A model generated the notes under the pieces. The model had not been told where the DNA came from and did not search any database. It saw nothing but the letters and a program-made list of their open reading frames with translations. Of a stretch of 64,000 nt of DNA, positions 47,564-56,010 are shown piece after piece. The DNA lies in NCBI RefSeq assembly GCF_000023125.1, contig NC_013037.1, forward strand, positions 4,317,501-4,381,500. Reading direction: 5' to 3'. The position numbers and the translations under genes were made by a program. Source of the DNA: Dyadobacter fermentans DSM 18053. Lineage in GTDB: Bacteria > Bacteroidota > Bacteroidia > Cytophagales > Spirosomataceae. Numbering within the stretch: position 1 is the first letter of the stretch; each line of letters begins with the position of its first letter.

Positions 47564-47593
47564 GTTATATTTCATCCTGAATCGAACCAACCT

Positions 47594-48712
47594 ATGAAGA
47601 ACCTGCTCTCACTCCTGCTCCTGCTTCCGCTTACTCTCGCCGCCCAGAAACGTCCCCGCGAACTCGGTATTAAAATAGGCGTGCTGCCCACAGGTGCATT
47701 GAACGCGATCACCGATGTGGCGGGTGTGAAGGTAGGCCAGGTAACCCTCACGGAGGGCGCGGACGTGCGCACAGGCGTAACGGCCATTCTCCCGCACGAC
47801 GGCAATATTTTCCAGCAAAAGGTGCAGGCGGCCATGTACATCGGGAATGGATTTGGCAAAATGACGGGCTACTCGCAGGTTGAAGAACTTGGTACCATCG
47901 AATCGCCCATTGTGCTCACTAATACATTGAGCGTCCCCACCGCCGCCGACGCGGTGATTGACTGGACGCTGGCGCAGAAAGGGAATGAAAATGTACGATC
48001 GGTGAACCCGGTAATCGGCGAAACGAACGACGGCTTCCTGAACGATATCCGCGGCCGCCACGTACGGAAAGACCATGTGCTGAACGCATTAGCTCAGGCA
48101 GAAAACGGCCCCGTGGTGGAAGGTAATGTAGGTGCAGGCACCGGCACGGTTTGTTTCGGCTGGAAAGGCGGCATCGGCACAGCGTCGCGCAAGCTGCCCG
48201 AAAAGCTTGGAAAATACACCGTGGGCGTTCTGGTGCAAACCAATTTTGGAGGTGTGTTAAAAGTAAACGGCGTGCCTGTGGGCGAAGAACTGGGCCAGTA
48301 TGCATTCAAGGAATCGCTCGACAAATCGTCGGACGGCTCGTGCATGATGATCCTCGCCACCGACGCCCCGCTCGACGCCCGCAACCTGAAACGGCTCGCC
48401 AAGCGTGTAATGCTGGGCATGGCGCAAACCGGCGGCATTGCAGCCAATGGAAGCGGCGACTACGTGATCGCATTCTCGACCGCCAACAAGGTTTTGCACG
48501 AAACCTCGGAACCGGTGCTCAGCGCCGCTTACCTGCACAATGACTACGTATCACCACTCTTCATGGCGGCAATGGAAGCTACGGAGGAAGCCATTATCAA
48601 TTCGCTTTTCATCGCCAAAACTTCGGAGGGCACTCAGGGACACAAGGTAGAGGAGCTTCCCAAAGACAAGGTGATGGAGATCATGCGTAAGTACGGACGC
48701 ATTAAGGAATAG
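47594..48712 (+). CDS. P1 family peptidase (DmpA-like aminopeptidase), secreted
   Basis: A 372-residue self-processing peptidase of the DmpA/BapA family (MEROPS P1/S58), which removes N-terminal residues, including D- or beta-amino acids in some members. A signal peptide (MKNLLSLLLLLPLTLAAQ) predicts export to the periplasm. The autocleavage site is DGSCMMILATDAPL (G248-S249), where the new N-terminal serine becomes the nucleophile. Other family segments are NAITDVAGVKVGQVT at the start and GMAQTGGIAANGSGDYVIAF late. It lies between a terminator and the regulator gene, probably as a single gene. Confidence 0.9.
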   Translation: MKNLLSLLLLLPLTLAAQKRPRELGIKIGVLPTGALNAITDVAGVKVGQVTLTEGADVRTGVTAILPHDGNIFQQKVQAAMYIGNGFGKMTGYSQVEELGTIESPIVLTNTLSVPTAADAVIDWTLAQKGNENVRSVNPVIGETNDGFLNDIRGRHVRKDHVLNALAQAENGPVVEGNVGAGTGTVCFGWKGGIGTASRKLPEKLGKYTVGVLVQTNFGGVLKVNGVPVGEELGQYAFKESLDKSSDGSCMMILATDAPLDARNLKRLAKRVMLGMAQTGGIAANGSGDYVIAFSTANKVLHETSEPVLSAAYLHNDYVSPLFMAAMEATEEAIINSLFIAKTSEGTQGHKVEELPKDKVMEIMRKYGRIKE

Positions 48713-48844
48713 CCTGAGAAATACTTTTACGTATATTGTACATAGTCAGTGGAAACCCCTAAGGGAATTACTTAGTTTTGATACAAAGCTGCCAACTACT
48801 CAGGATTTTAGCCAAAAATCGCTTATTTTCAACCTGCTACGAAA

Positions 48845-48862
48845 CCAGGTAATCTTACCCTG
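48845..48862. promoter_or_regulatory. Imperfect inverted repeat upstream of LuxR-type regulator gene
   Basis: CCAGGTAA, a 2-base centre and TTACCCTG form an imperfect palindrome of the core CAGGGTAA. The same core (CAGGGTA) occurs twice upstream of the next regulator gene (49662 and 49684). A CCCCTAAGGG palindrome-like site also lies at 48756-48765 in the same gap. Confidence 0.35.
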
Positions 48863-48947
48863 TTTTTCCTGTACTTTCCCGTATTGCCGGGCCTTTCGCT
48901 TAGGATTAATTTTGATGTGTAAATTCTGGTAGTCAACCCCGAAAAGT

Positions 48948-49598
48948 ATGGAACATTCTATTACACACGCGTGCCTCGTTCACCCACACCCATTAGAGTG
49001 CGAGGCGGTTGCTGAATGGTTGAGGAGAAGGTCTTACATTGAACTGGTTGGTAAGTGTAACAATCTTGAACAAATCACCCAGTTACCCTACTTGAAGGAC
49101 ATCGACATTGTAGTTGTATTTGCCCACCACGCCGAAAAGACGGCCGACCAGATATTAAAGGTTCGGAAACTCTATCCAAAACTAAAATTCCTGCTGCTCG
49201 CACCCAGCCCGTCGGGCGAATCCGTGCGCGAAGTGGTGCGCTCCGGCGTGAGCGGCTACATTGTTTTCGAGGCCGAGCTCGATGAATGGGAACGTGCCAT
49301 CCGGGCCGTTTCGGAAGGGAAAGTGTATTACGGACAGGAAGTAATGCTCAAACTGGCCGAGTCGTCGATGGACAAGTACATGCAGGAACCGGCGCCTTCC
49401 ACACGTGATTTTTTGAGTAAAAGAGAAATTGAAATCCTCCGGCTCGTGGCGAGCGAGTATTCTACCAATAAAATTGCCAGCGAGCTTTGTATCAGCGACA
49501 AAACAGTCGAAACCCACCGCCGTAATCTTTTTCAGAAACTGGGTGTAAGAAACTCCGTAGGCCTTACCAAAATTGCTGTCCGAATGGGGGTGGTTTAA
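48948..49598 (+). CDS. NarL/LuxR-type regulator with degenerate receiver domain
   Basis: A 216-residue two-domain regulator. The C-terminal LuxR-type HTH is intact (FLSKREIEILRLVASEYSTNK, then IASELCISDKTVETHRRNLF and the final KLGVRNSVGLTKIAV). The N-terminal part has the length and pattern of a receiver domain, but the phosphoacceptor aspartate is missing: the segment DIDIVVVFAHHAEK places a phenylalanine (F58) where D is expected, and the acidic pair near the N-terminus is replaced by HPH. It is therefore unlikely to be controlled by phosphorylation and may respond to protein or ligand binding. It precedes the second HTH gene and the T6SS operon by 147 bases and may control them. Confidence 0.88.
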   Translation: MEHSITHACLVHPHPLECEAVAEWLRRRSYIELVGKCNNLEQITQLPYLKDIDIVVVFAHHAEKTADQILKVRKLYPKLKFLLLAPSPSGESVREVVRSGVSGYIVFEAELDEWERAIRAVSEGKVYYGQEVMLKLAESSMDKYMQEPAPSTRDFLSKREIEILRLVASEYSTNKIASELCISDKTVETHRRNLFQKLGVRNSVGLTKIAVRMGVV

Positions 49599-49625
49599 TG
49601 AACGAACGGTTTTTTATAGTGGTAA

Positions 49626-49690
49626 ACCCTTAAAAACGTTTCACAAAACCCTTAATAAAATCAGGGTAAAATCCAGGAAAATTCAGGGTA
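49626..49690 (+). promoter_or_regulatory. Phased repeat cluster upstream of the T6SS operon
   Basis: Two copies of ACCCTTA (49626-49632 and 49648-49654) are 22 bases apart, and two copies of CAGGGTA (49662-49668 and 49684-49690) are also 22 bases apart in the opposite sense. A partial CCAGG lies between the last two. The spacing equals about two helical turns, so all four could face the same side. They lie just upstream of a candidate promoter, the usual position for activator sites of a LuxR-type regulator. Confidence 0.5.
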
Positions 49691-49698
49691 TACGCCGA

Positions 49699-49729
49699 TT
49701 GAAATAGCGCCCGCGCCGCAACAACTTTG
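49699..49729 (+). promoter_or_regulatory. Candidate T6SS operon promoter
   Basis: TTG at 49699-49701 and CAACTTTG at 49722-49729 with a 20-base spacer resemble the Bacteroidetes TTTG/TAnnTTTG promoter. The first base of the -7 element is C, as in the rpmB candidate. Transcription would begin about 10 bases before the start of the small HTH gene. Confidence 0.5.
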
Positions 49730-49745
49730 TCTAAGTGTTTTAATT

Positions 49746-49928
49746 ATGGAACTGACAAAGCGCGAAAAGGAAATCCTGGATCTGATTATGGACGAAATGA
49801 GCTCCAAAGAGATCGCCGAAAGGCTGCAAGTGAGCATTTCAACGGTGGAAGCCTATCGCAGGAGCCTGTTCAGGAAGTTCGGGGTACGCACGGTGATAGG
49901 GCTGGTGAAGGCAGCCATGAAAATGTAA
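49746..49928 (+). CDS. Stand-alone LuxR-type HTH protein, 60 residues
   Basis: A 60-residue protein consisting only of a GerE/LuxR helix-turn-helix: LTKREKEILDLIMDEMSSKE, IAERLQVSISTVEAYRRSLF (recognition helix), then RKFGVRTVIGLVKAAMKM. It has no receiver or ligand-binding part. It closely matches the HTH of the regulator encoded just upstream, so it may derive from a truncated copy. It is the first gene of the probable T6SS operon; tssK follows 21 bases later. A role as autonomous DNA-binding protein or as dimer competitor of the larger regulator is inference. Confidence 0.85.
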   Translation: MELTKREKEILDLIMDEMSSKEIAERLQVSISTVEAYRRSLFRKFGVRTVIGLVKAAMKM

Positions 49929-49949
49929 TACTCATAATTGCAAATTGGT

Positions 49950-51113
49950 ATGGCAGATATCCGTCGCATGGCCGTCAACTGGGTCGACGGGATGAAAATC
50001 TCGCGGCAACATTTCCTGGAAACCGACCACTACCACCTCGATCAGGTCCGGCGCGCCGGGGCCGCATTGCTCTCCCCGATGAGCTACGGCCTGCTGCTTC
50101 CGAAAGACGGCATTGATCCCCTGGAAGTGCAGGTGTTAGGCGATGCCGGAAACCAGATCCGGGTGAAAGTGAACCGCTGCCAGGCCATTACGCCTGACGG
50201 CAGCCTGCTGGACATCGAAGAAAACGACGACCTGAAACTCGACACATCGCTGGCCGGCATATTAGAACAATACCGGCTCCCGATGACCCAGAACATTGAA
50301 ATATACCTGGTCATCAGCATTGGGATGTTCGAAAGACAGCCCGCCGGAACGCCCGCCGAATCGGAAATGCCCGTGCGGCATCCGTACACGCTCCCGCTTT
50401 ACCGCGTGAGCCTGGTGCCGTCGGAGCTAATCAATATAGAACAATGGGGCGGTCCGGCCCTGATCGTCGGTAAGCTCGCATATAATAATGGCGAGATCCG
50501 CGTACTGCACGATTTCGTACCGGCAAGCCGCGCCGTGCGCAGCCACAAAAACCTGCGCGAATGGCACAGCCGGTGGAGCGGCTATCTGAACGACATTGAA
50601 ATGTATTCGTTCCGGATCTTGCAAAAGATCAAGTTGAAGAGCCAGAAAAGCACATTATCCGACAGCGTGCAAATGATGGTAGAGCGGCTGGTGGGCACAA
50701 TGACGATGGTCAATATCAGCTTCCAGCGGCTGGCCCCCTGGGAACCGCCGGTGCAGATGGTGACCTCCATGATCCAGACCGCCCAGGCCGTCCGCACCTC
50801 GCTGGAATGCCTTACCGACCGGGAAAAGGAAGAATTACTGGCCTATCTGGCCGAATGGGCCGACGAGTCGCCGGGGAGCATTGAAAAGCAGCTGCTGGGC
50901 GTGGTGCAGGTGGCATACAATCACAACGACATTCTGCCCTGCCTGCGGATCATCGATGGCTTTTATACCATGTGGACGGCCCTTTTCCTGAAACTAAGCC
51001 AGCTTGAATTCATCGGCAAACGGAAAGGACAGCAAGTTTTTATCGTCGAAAGTCCTGTACACGAGCCTCCTGTGCAGCCCGAAAAGGCCAAATCGAGGTG
51101 GAGCCCTTTGTAA
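49950..51113 (+). CDS. tssK: Type VI secretion baseplate subunit TssK
   Basis: A 387-residue TssK, which links the phage-like baseplate to the membrane complex in T6SS. The N-terminal shell-domain segment VNWVDGMKISRQHFLETDHYHLDQVRRA is the recognisable TssK start. A C-terminal helical region with EFIGKRKGQQVF follows. It is shorter than proteobacterial TssK (about 440), as in Bacteroidetes T6SS subtype iii. The start is the ATG at 49950; an in-frame TTG 12 bases upstream is less likely. TssO follows after 3 bases. The baseplate partners TssE, TssF and TssG are not in the window and are expected downstream. Confidence 0.85.
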   Translation: MADIRRMAVNWVDGMKISRQHFLETDHYHLDQVRRAGAALLSPMSYGLLLPKDGIDPLEVQVLGDAGNQIRVKVNRCQAITPDGSLLDIEENDDLKLDTSLAGILEQYRLPMTQNIEIYLVISIGMFERQPAGTPAESEMPVRHPYTLPLYRVSLVPSELINIEQWGGPALIVGKLAYNNGEIRVLHDFVPASRAVRSHKNLREWHSRWSGYLNDIEMYSFRILQKIKLKSQKSTLSDSVQMMVERLVGTMTMVNISFQRLAPWEPPVQMVTSMIQTAQAVRTSLECLTDREKEELLAYLAEWADESPGSIEKQLLGVVQVAYNHNDILPCLRIIDGFYTMWTALFLKLSQLEFIGKRKGQQVFIVESPVHEPPVQPEKAKSRWSPL

Positions 51114-51116
51114 CCT

Positions 51117-52064
51117 ATGGAACCTCTGAACAAAAACCAGCGAAAAACGGCCATTGGAAGGTTTGTGGGTATGTACGTGCTCTCGCTCACATTCCCGCTC
51201 GCAGCCGTGTACCTGCTCATGCGCGTGCCCGACGCGGTGGCGGCCTCGGAAACCCGCCGTTACCGCGAGATTGTAGAAGAACAAGACCCGATGCTGGTCG
51301 ACACCGACACACTCAGCCAGATCTCCCGCCGGCTCATCCAGCTCGACGGGCTGTACAGCAGCGCCACCGACGAAATGGCCAAAGCCACGGCGCGCACGCA
51401 GCTGGTGGATATTGAAAGCCGGATCAACAGCATCATGAGCCATTTCAACAACCTGGCAGCAGGCGCGGAGCACGAACAGAACAAACGGTTATCGACCGGC
51501 ATTGCCAAACTCACCGAAGCTTTGGTAACCTACCGGCAGACCATTGGTGAGCTCCGGCGCACACTGGACAGCAAGGGGATCGACATGCAAATGGTGAACG
51601 ACCTCCGGAACCAGATCAACATGAAGGACCTGGAAATCAAAGGCATGGAACGGCAGCTACTCACCGCAGCCGCAAGTGGTGGCGGCGGCGGAGGAGGTGG
51701 TGGTGGTGGCGGCGGCCCTGACAAGGAGCTGCAAGCAAAAGTTGCCTCCCTGCAACGCGATCTTGATAATTGCAGGAGTTCAAAATCGGGCGGGGGAGAT
51801 ATAGCGGCTATTCAGCGGCAACTGGATGAATGCCTAGCAGCCAGAAGCGGCACCGCGGTTACCTATCGCGAATGGCTCAGGTACTCCGAAGCGGAAGGAT
51901 ATTATCAGCTGCTAACCCAGGGAAACCTGCGGAAAAACGACCGCAAAGTGTATTACGATCAGGCGAAGCAGATATTTGACGGCTTACAGGTCTCGACGGC
52001 CAACAAGGAAATGAAAACCAAAGCGACAGAGCGGCTATTGGCATTACAAAAGAACCAGCCCTGA
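51117..52064 (+). CDS. tssO: Type VI secretion TssO-like membrane protein
   Basis: A 315-residue protein with one N-terminal membrane helix (about 16-37) and a long, mostly coiled-coil periplasmic part. This architecture and the position between tssK and tssH match TssO, a Bacteroidetes-specific part of the T6SS subtype iii envelope complex. A run of 13 glycines (about 188-200) splits two coiled-coil segments, likely a flexible hinge. The C-terminal segment with YREWLRYSEAEGYYQLLTQ and NDRKVYYDQAKQIFDGL is probably a helical repeat. It is 35 bases before tssH. The identity rests on architecture and gene order. Confidence 0.75.
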   Translation: MEPLNKNQRKTAIGRFVGMYVLSLTFPLAAVYLLMRVPDAVAASETRRYREIVEEQDPMLVDTDTLSQISRRLIQLDGLYSSATDEMAKATARTQLVDIESRINSIMSHFNNLAAGAEHEQNKRLSTGIAKLTEALVTYRQTIGELRRTLDSKGIDMQMVNDLRNQINMKDLEIKGMERQLLTAAASGGGGGGGGGGGGGPDKELQAKVASLQRDLDNCRSSKSGGGDIAAIQRQLDECLAARSGTAVTYREWLRYSEAEGYYQLLTQGNLRKNDRKVYYDQAKQIFDGLQVSTANKEMKTKATERLLALQKNQP

Positions 52065-52099
52065 AAAAACATTCCAATCCATCCTACTATATCCATTCC

Positions 52100-54574
52100 A
52101 TGCAAACCGAAGCACTCAGATATGCGATTACGGTCGCGCAGTCGCTTGCGCGTGAATACCGGCAGGAGCGGTTTGGCCCCGCACACTTGCTCATGGGCCT
52201 CTTGCACAACGACGTGGGCCTGGCCTCCGAGCTGGTTATGGCTGGCAAAGACGTCCCGTACCTGCGCGATTGGGCGGAAGTCCGGCTCGAAGAAAGCCCT
52301 AAGTCGATGAAGGTACCCGAGGTGCCGCCAGCCGACAATCTGGCATCGGCAGCATTGGAACTGGCCGAACTCATTGCATTACAGCTCAATATCGATACCG
52401 ATCCGCTTTGCACATTTGCCGCTTTACTCAAACCCGGAGTGGGATTCTCTTCCGACCAGTTGAAATCCCTTCCTATTACCCAAAAAGAAGTACTCGGCCT
52501 TCACCAGGCTCCGATGAGCGGAGACAATGCAATCCAAGCCACTAATCATCAGTCAACAACTCCGACGGCACCGGTAGCCGCGGGTTTCCTGGAAAAATAC
52601 ACCTCCGACAAAACGCAACGCGCAGCCAGCGGTAAAACCGACGATATCATCGGCCGCGACCGGGAAATCCGACAAATGGCCGAAATCCTGGGCCGGCGCA
52701 GCAAACCCAACGTCATACTGACCGGCGAACCGGGTGTGGGCAAGTCGGCATTAGTGGAAGGTTTTGCCAAACTGATTGCTGAAAAGAAAGTGCCGCAGCT
52801 ACTCCAAAATGCCCGGCTGCTCGAACTCGACACCGGCGCGCTCGTAGCCGGAGCGGCGTACAAAGGCGAAATCGAAGAGCGATTGAAAGGTATTTTAAAT
52901 GAGATGAAGGGGTTTGACAAAGCCATTCTGTTCATCGACGAAATCCACATGTTGCTTGATCCGAAGGGTTCGATTGGTGCCGGGGTTGCCCAGTTGCTGA
53001 AACCGGAGCTCGCGCGGGGCGAACTTACGCTGATAGGAGCCACCACGCCCGAGGAATACCGGAAGTATATCGAAAAAGACGAAGCATTCTCACGCCGGTT
53101 CGAAATCCTGCACGTGGAAGAACCTGACGAGCTTACCGCCACCCGGATGATCGAGCATATGCTGCCGGTTTACGAAGCGCACCACGGCCTGAAAGTCTCC
53201 GTCGGAACAGCCGCCGAAGCCGTGAAACTCGCCAAAAGATATATAAAAGACCGCCGCCTGCCCGATGTGGCACTCGACCTGCTCGATCGCACCATGGCCG
53301 CCATGCGTCTGATGGGCGAAGTGTCGGAAACCGAGATCGGCGTGTTACAGACCGACCTGGACACATTAATGGCCATCGACGACGCAGAAAGGCTGCACGA
53401 ATTGAAATGGTTCGCCCGCCAGTTGCCAAACAGGCTAAGTCCGCTGCTCACCGGACAATTGAACGAAAACGAAGCAACCGACCTCGAAACATCTGAGGGA
53501 ATACACAACCAGCTGACTTCCAAGTTGTCGGCATTACGCGAACTCGCCACACGGCGTTCGGATACCATCGGCAAAAACGACGTGGCCGCCATTATATCCC
53601 ACAAAACCGGAATCCCGCTCGGTAAACTCCAGAGTTCCGAACGTGACAGGCTGCTGGGCATTAATGAGGTTTTGAAAAAACGAGTGGTAGGGCAAGATCA
53701 GGCGGTGAAAGCTTTGAGTGAAGCCATTCTGGAATCGCGCTCGGGGCTGATTAAAGCCGGACAGCCGATCGGTTCGTTCTTCTTGCTTGGCCCGACCGGG
53801 ACCGGTAAAACCGAAATTGCGAAAGCGCTAGCCGATTTTCTGTTCAACGACGAATCGTTCCTCATCCGTTTCGATATGTCGGAGTTTAAGGAAGAGCATT
53901 CGGCGGCATTACTCTACGGCGCCCCTCCGGGTTATGTCGGCTACGAAGAAGGCGGCTTGCTGGTAAACAAAATCCGCCAGAAGCCTTATTCGGTGGTTCT
54001 GTTTGATGAAATTGAAAAGGCGCACCCATCCGTGTTCGACCTTTTTCTCCAAATTCTCGACGAAGGTAAGCTCCATGACCGGCTCGGCAAAGAGGGCGAT
54101 TTTTCCAACGCGGTGATTCTTTTTACGTCAAACATCGGACAAGAGCACATTATCCGCGAGTTCAATAAAGGCGGCGTGCCGCAGTCGTCCGACCTGATGG
54201 AGATTATGGCTGGCTATTTCCGGCCGGAATTTCTTGCGCGGCTCACCGAAATCGTCCCGTTCGCCCCGATTTCTGAGGAGAATGTGGTTAAAATATTCGA
54301 TATCCATGTGCGCAGCCTCACAGACCTGCTCGACAAACAGGGTATCAGCCTGAAACTTACGCCGGAAGCGCGAAAGAGCATTGCAATGCAAGGTTTCACG
54401 CCCCGGTATGGCGTCAGGCCGTTGAAAGGCGTCATCCGTAACCTGCTCCGCCGACCGGTAAGCCGGATGATCATCTCGGGCGAAGCGGGCAAGGGATCGG
54501 TCATCGAAATCAGTACCGGGGAAAGCGGCGAGGTGGTCTGGAATGTCCATCAGGCCGAAGGAATATTGGAATAA
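52100..54574 (+). CDS. tssH: Type VI secretion ATPase TssH (ClpV)
   Basis: An 824-residue AAA+ unfoldase of the ClpB/ClpV family, which dismantles contracted TssBC sheaths. The N-terminal Clp_N domain covers about 1-150. The first AAA module has GEPGVGKSALVEG (Walker A), ILFIDEIHMLL (Walker B) and sensor region GATTPEEYRKY. The second has LLGPTGTGKTEIAKAL, VVLFDEIEKAHPS and the GFTPRYGVRPLKG sensor-2 motif. The middle coiled-coil domain is short compared with ClpB, which separates ClpV from the ClpB disaggregase. Context (tssK, tssO before; tssB, tssC after) supports ClpV. Confidence 0.93.
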   Translation: MQTEALRYAITVAQSLAREYRQERFGPAHLLMGLLHNDVGLASELVMAGKDVPYLRDWAEVRLEESPKSMKVPEVPPADNLASAALELAELIALQLNIDTDPLCTFAALLKPGVGFSSDQLKSLPITQKEVLGLHQAPMSGDNAIQATNHQSTTPTAPVAAGFLEKYTSDKTQRAASGKTDDIIGRDREIRQMAEILGRRSKPNVILTGEPGVGKSALVEGFAKLIAEKKVPQLLQNARLLELDTGALVAGAAYKGEIEERLKGILNEMKGFDKAILFIDEIHMLLDPKGSIGAGVAQLLKPELARGELTLIGATTPEEYRKYIEKDEAFSRRFEILHVEEPDELTATRMIEHMLPVYEAHHGLKVSVGTAAEAVKLAKRYIKDRRLPDVALDLLDRTMAAMRLMGEVSETEIGVLQTDLDTLMAIDDAERLHELKWFARQLPNRLSPLLTGQLNENEATDLETSEGIHNQLTSKLSALRELATRRSDTIGKNDVAAIISHKTGIPLGKLQSSERDRLLGINEVLKKRVVGQDQAVKALSEAILESRSGLIKAGQPIGSFFLLGPTGTGKTEIAKALADFLFNDESFLIRFDMSEFKEEHSAALLYGAPPGYVGYEEGGLLVNKIRQKPYSVVLFDEIEKAHPSVFDLFLQILDEGKLHDRLGKEGDFSNAVILFTSNIGQEHIIREFNKGGVPQSSDLMEIMAGYFRPEFLARLTEIVPFAPISEENVVKIFDIHVRSLTDLLDKQGISLKLTPEARKSIAMQGFTPRYGVRPLKGVIRNLLRRPVSRMIISGEAGKGSVIEISTGESGEVVWNVHQAEGILE

Positions 54575-54616
54575 CACCCATTTTGAAATAACTATCCACA
54601 CCTTCCTACATCTACA

Positions 54617-55084
54617 ATGAGTGCACTAGGAAATGCAGTCGCGCAGTTTGCGCAAACCAACATGGGCAGCCAGGTTGGTGACGGAGAATGCTGGACGCTT
54701 GCGGAACGCGCCCTTCAAAGCGCGGGTGCCCGGACGTCCACCGAGATCATGGGCAATGTAGGCCTGAATGACAATTACGTTTGGGGCACGGCCATCACCT
54801 CGGCCAATCTCGAAGCGGGAGACATCATCCAGTTCCGAAATTACACATTTCGGTTCGATAGCTCGGATGGCTCCTGGCGGACAGAATCCCGGCCGCATCA
54901 CACGGCGATCGTGTTGTCAGTCGACACCTCGGGAACCGTAGAAGTATACGAATGCAATGTAAACGACAGCCGGAACGTGCAGCAAAACCGCCTGTACCTC
55001 CGCACAGGCGCCATGAGCGGCGGAAGCGTGACGGTATCCGGGCAAATGTGGTTTTACCGTCCGCAGGCAAGGCCGACAACCTGA
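54617..55084 (+). CDS. CHAP/NlpC-like cysteine hydrolase, candidate T6SS effector
   Basis: A 155-residue papain-fold protein without signal peptide. The putative catalytic cysteine lies in GDGECWTLAERAL (C25) and the histidine in PHHTAIVLSVD (H94 or H95), with a polar residue in the following YECNV strand. The Cys and His spacing and the GDIIQFRN segment match CHAP-type amidases and endopeptidases that cut peptidoglycan. Lack of a Sec signal and its place inside the T6SS operon, 42 bases after tssH, suggest delivery by the T6SS as a small Tae-like effector. A housekeeping role in cell-wall turnover is less likely without export. The specific bond cut is unknown. Confidence 0.72.
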   Translation: MSALGNAVAQFAQTNMGSQVGDGECWTLAERALQSAGARTSTEIMGNVGLNDNYVWGTAITSANLEAGDIIQFRNYTFRFDSSDGSWRTESRPHHTAIVLSVDTSGTVEVYECNVNDSRNVQQNRLYLRTGAMSGGSVTVSGQMWFYRPQARPTT

Positions 55085-55127
55085 CGATGCCCGGCGAGTA
55101 GTTATCTATCCAAAAAATTGAGACATT

Positions 55128-55967
55128 ATGCACATTCATCTGTTCAGAAATGCGAGGCGATGGGATTCATGCCTTGTCCCGATCGACGATACGACATTTG
55201 GGCTGATCCTGCAATTCAAAGTGCATCTGGCGCGTGTGGAGCCGACCACGAGGTTTTTCATGGGCGATACGTACGCGACCGGTAATGGCATTTTGCATGA
55301 CACCTACGGCCGTTTTACCCTCGAACGGTGGGGTGATCGGGAGTGGGACGAATACAAAAACCGGTTTGTGACGGTGGTTCAAAGGCATTGGTCCGATAAG
55401 TTCATCCTCGATCCGAACAAAGACTGGCACGTTCCCCGCGCCAACTCGACGCGTAATTCCGCCACTATTCAATGCGGATTGTCCATCCAGCTCGTCGATT
55501 CGGCCTCGCAGGCGCATCAGACATTCCGGATCATCCATCCGGCGGAAACCAATTTCAGGTCATTCGTTGACGAAGCTAACCGCAGCGGCATATTCACCCA
55601 GGCCGACCTCGAACCGCAATGGAACGACCGCCCTACGCGGATCGGTTCGGAAACGCATAATATATCGTTTTTGCAAACGACCATTAACCACGAGTTCGGC
55701 CACACGCTCGGGCTGGCCCACGTTAACGGCGAGGGCAACAGCGATCGCCATTACGGCGTGACATTGTCGGAGCGTGAAAATCAGATGGGCATGGGCGGCC
55801 TGCTTACGCCGCGCCACGCACAACCGTGGATCAGGCGGCTCCGTAACCACCTCATCCCGCAGACGCATTACGACAGCACCGTTACCTTCCGCGGAAGAGT
55901 GGCGAGCCCGCAATTGATCGAATATTGGGATAACGACTGGCGCCCATCCGCCACAGCCGCTTCCTAA
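55128..55967 (+). CDS. Metzincin-type zinc metallopeptidase, candidate T6SS effector
   Basis: A 279-residue protein with the extended zinc motif HEFGHTLGLAH (H188, E189, H192, H198) of metzincins and a likely Met-turn in ENQMGMGGLLT (M220 or M222). No signal peptide, propeptide cysteine switch or membrane segment is visible; the N-terminal 160 residues are beta-rich with no recognised domain. It sits 43 bases after the cysteine hydrolase gene in the T6SS operon. A signal-less metallopeptidase in this place is a candidate T6SS cargo acting on proteins of a target cell; an alternative is a cytoplasmic role in processing of a T6SS component. Confidence 0.7.
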   Translation: MHIHLFRNARRWDSCLVPIDDTTFGLILQFKVHLARVEPTTRFFMGDTYATGNGILHDTYGRFTLERWGDREWDEYKNRFVTVVQRHWSDKFILDPNKDWHVPRANSTRNSATIQCGLSIQLVDSASQAHQTFRIIHPAETNFRSFVDEANRSGIFTQADLEPQWNDRPTRIGSETHNISFLQTTINHEFGHTLGLAHVNGEGNSDRHYGVTLSERENQMGMGGLLTPRHAQPWIRRLRNHLIPQTHYDSTVTFRGRVASPQLIEYWDNDWRPSATAAS

Positions 55968-56010
55968 ACATTATATAGATTCAATACGCTGAAAAACAGC
56001 GACTACAACC

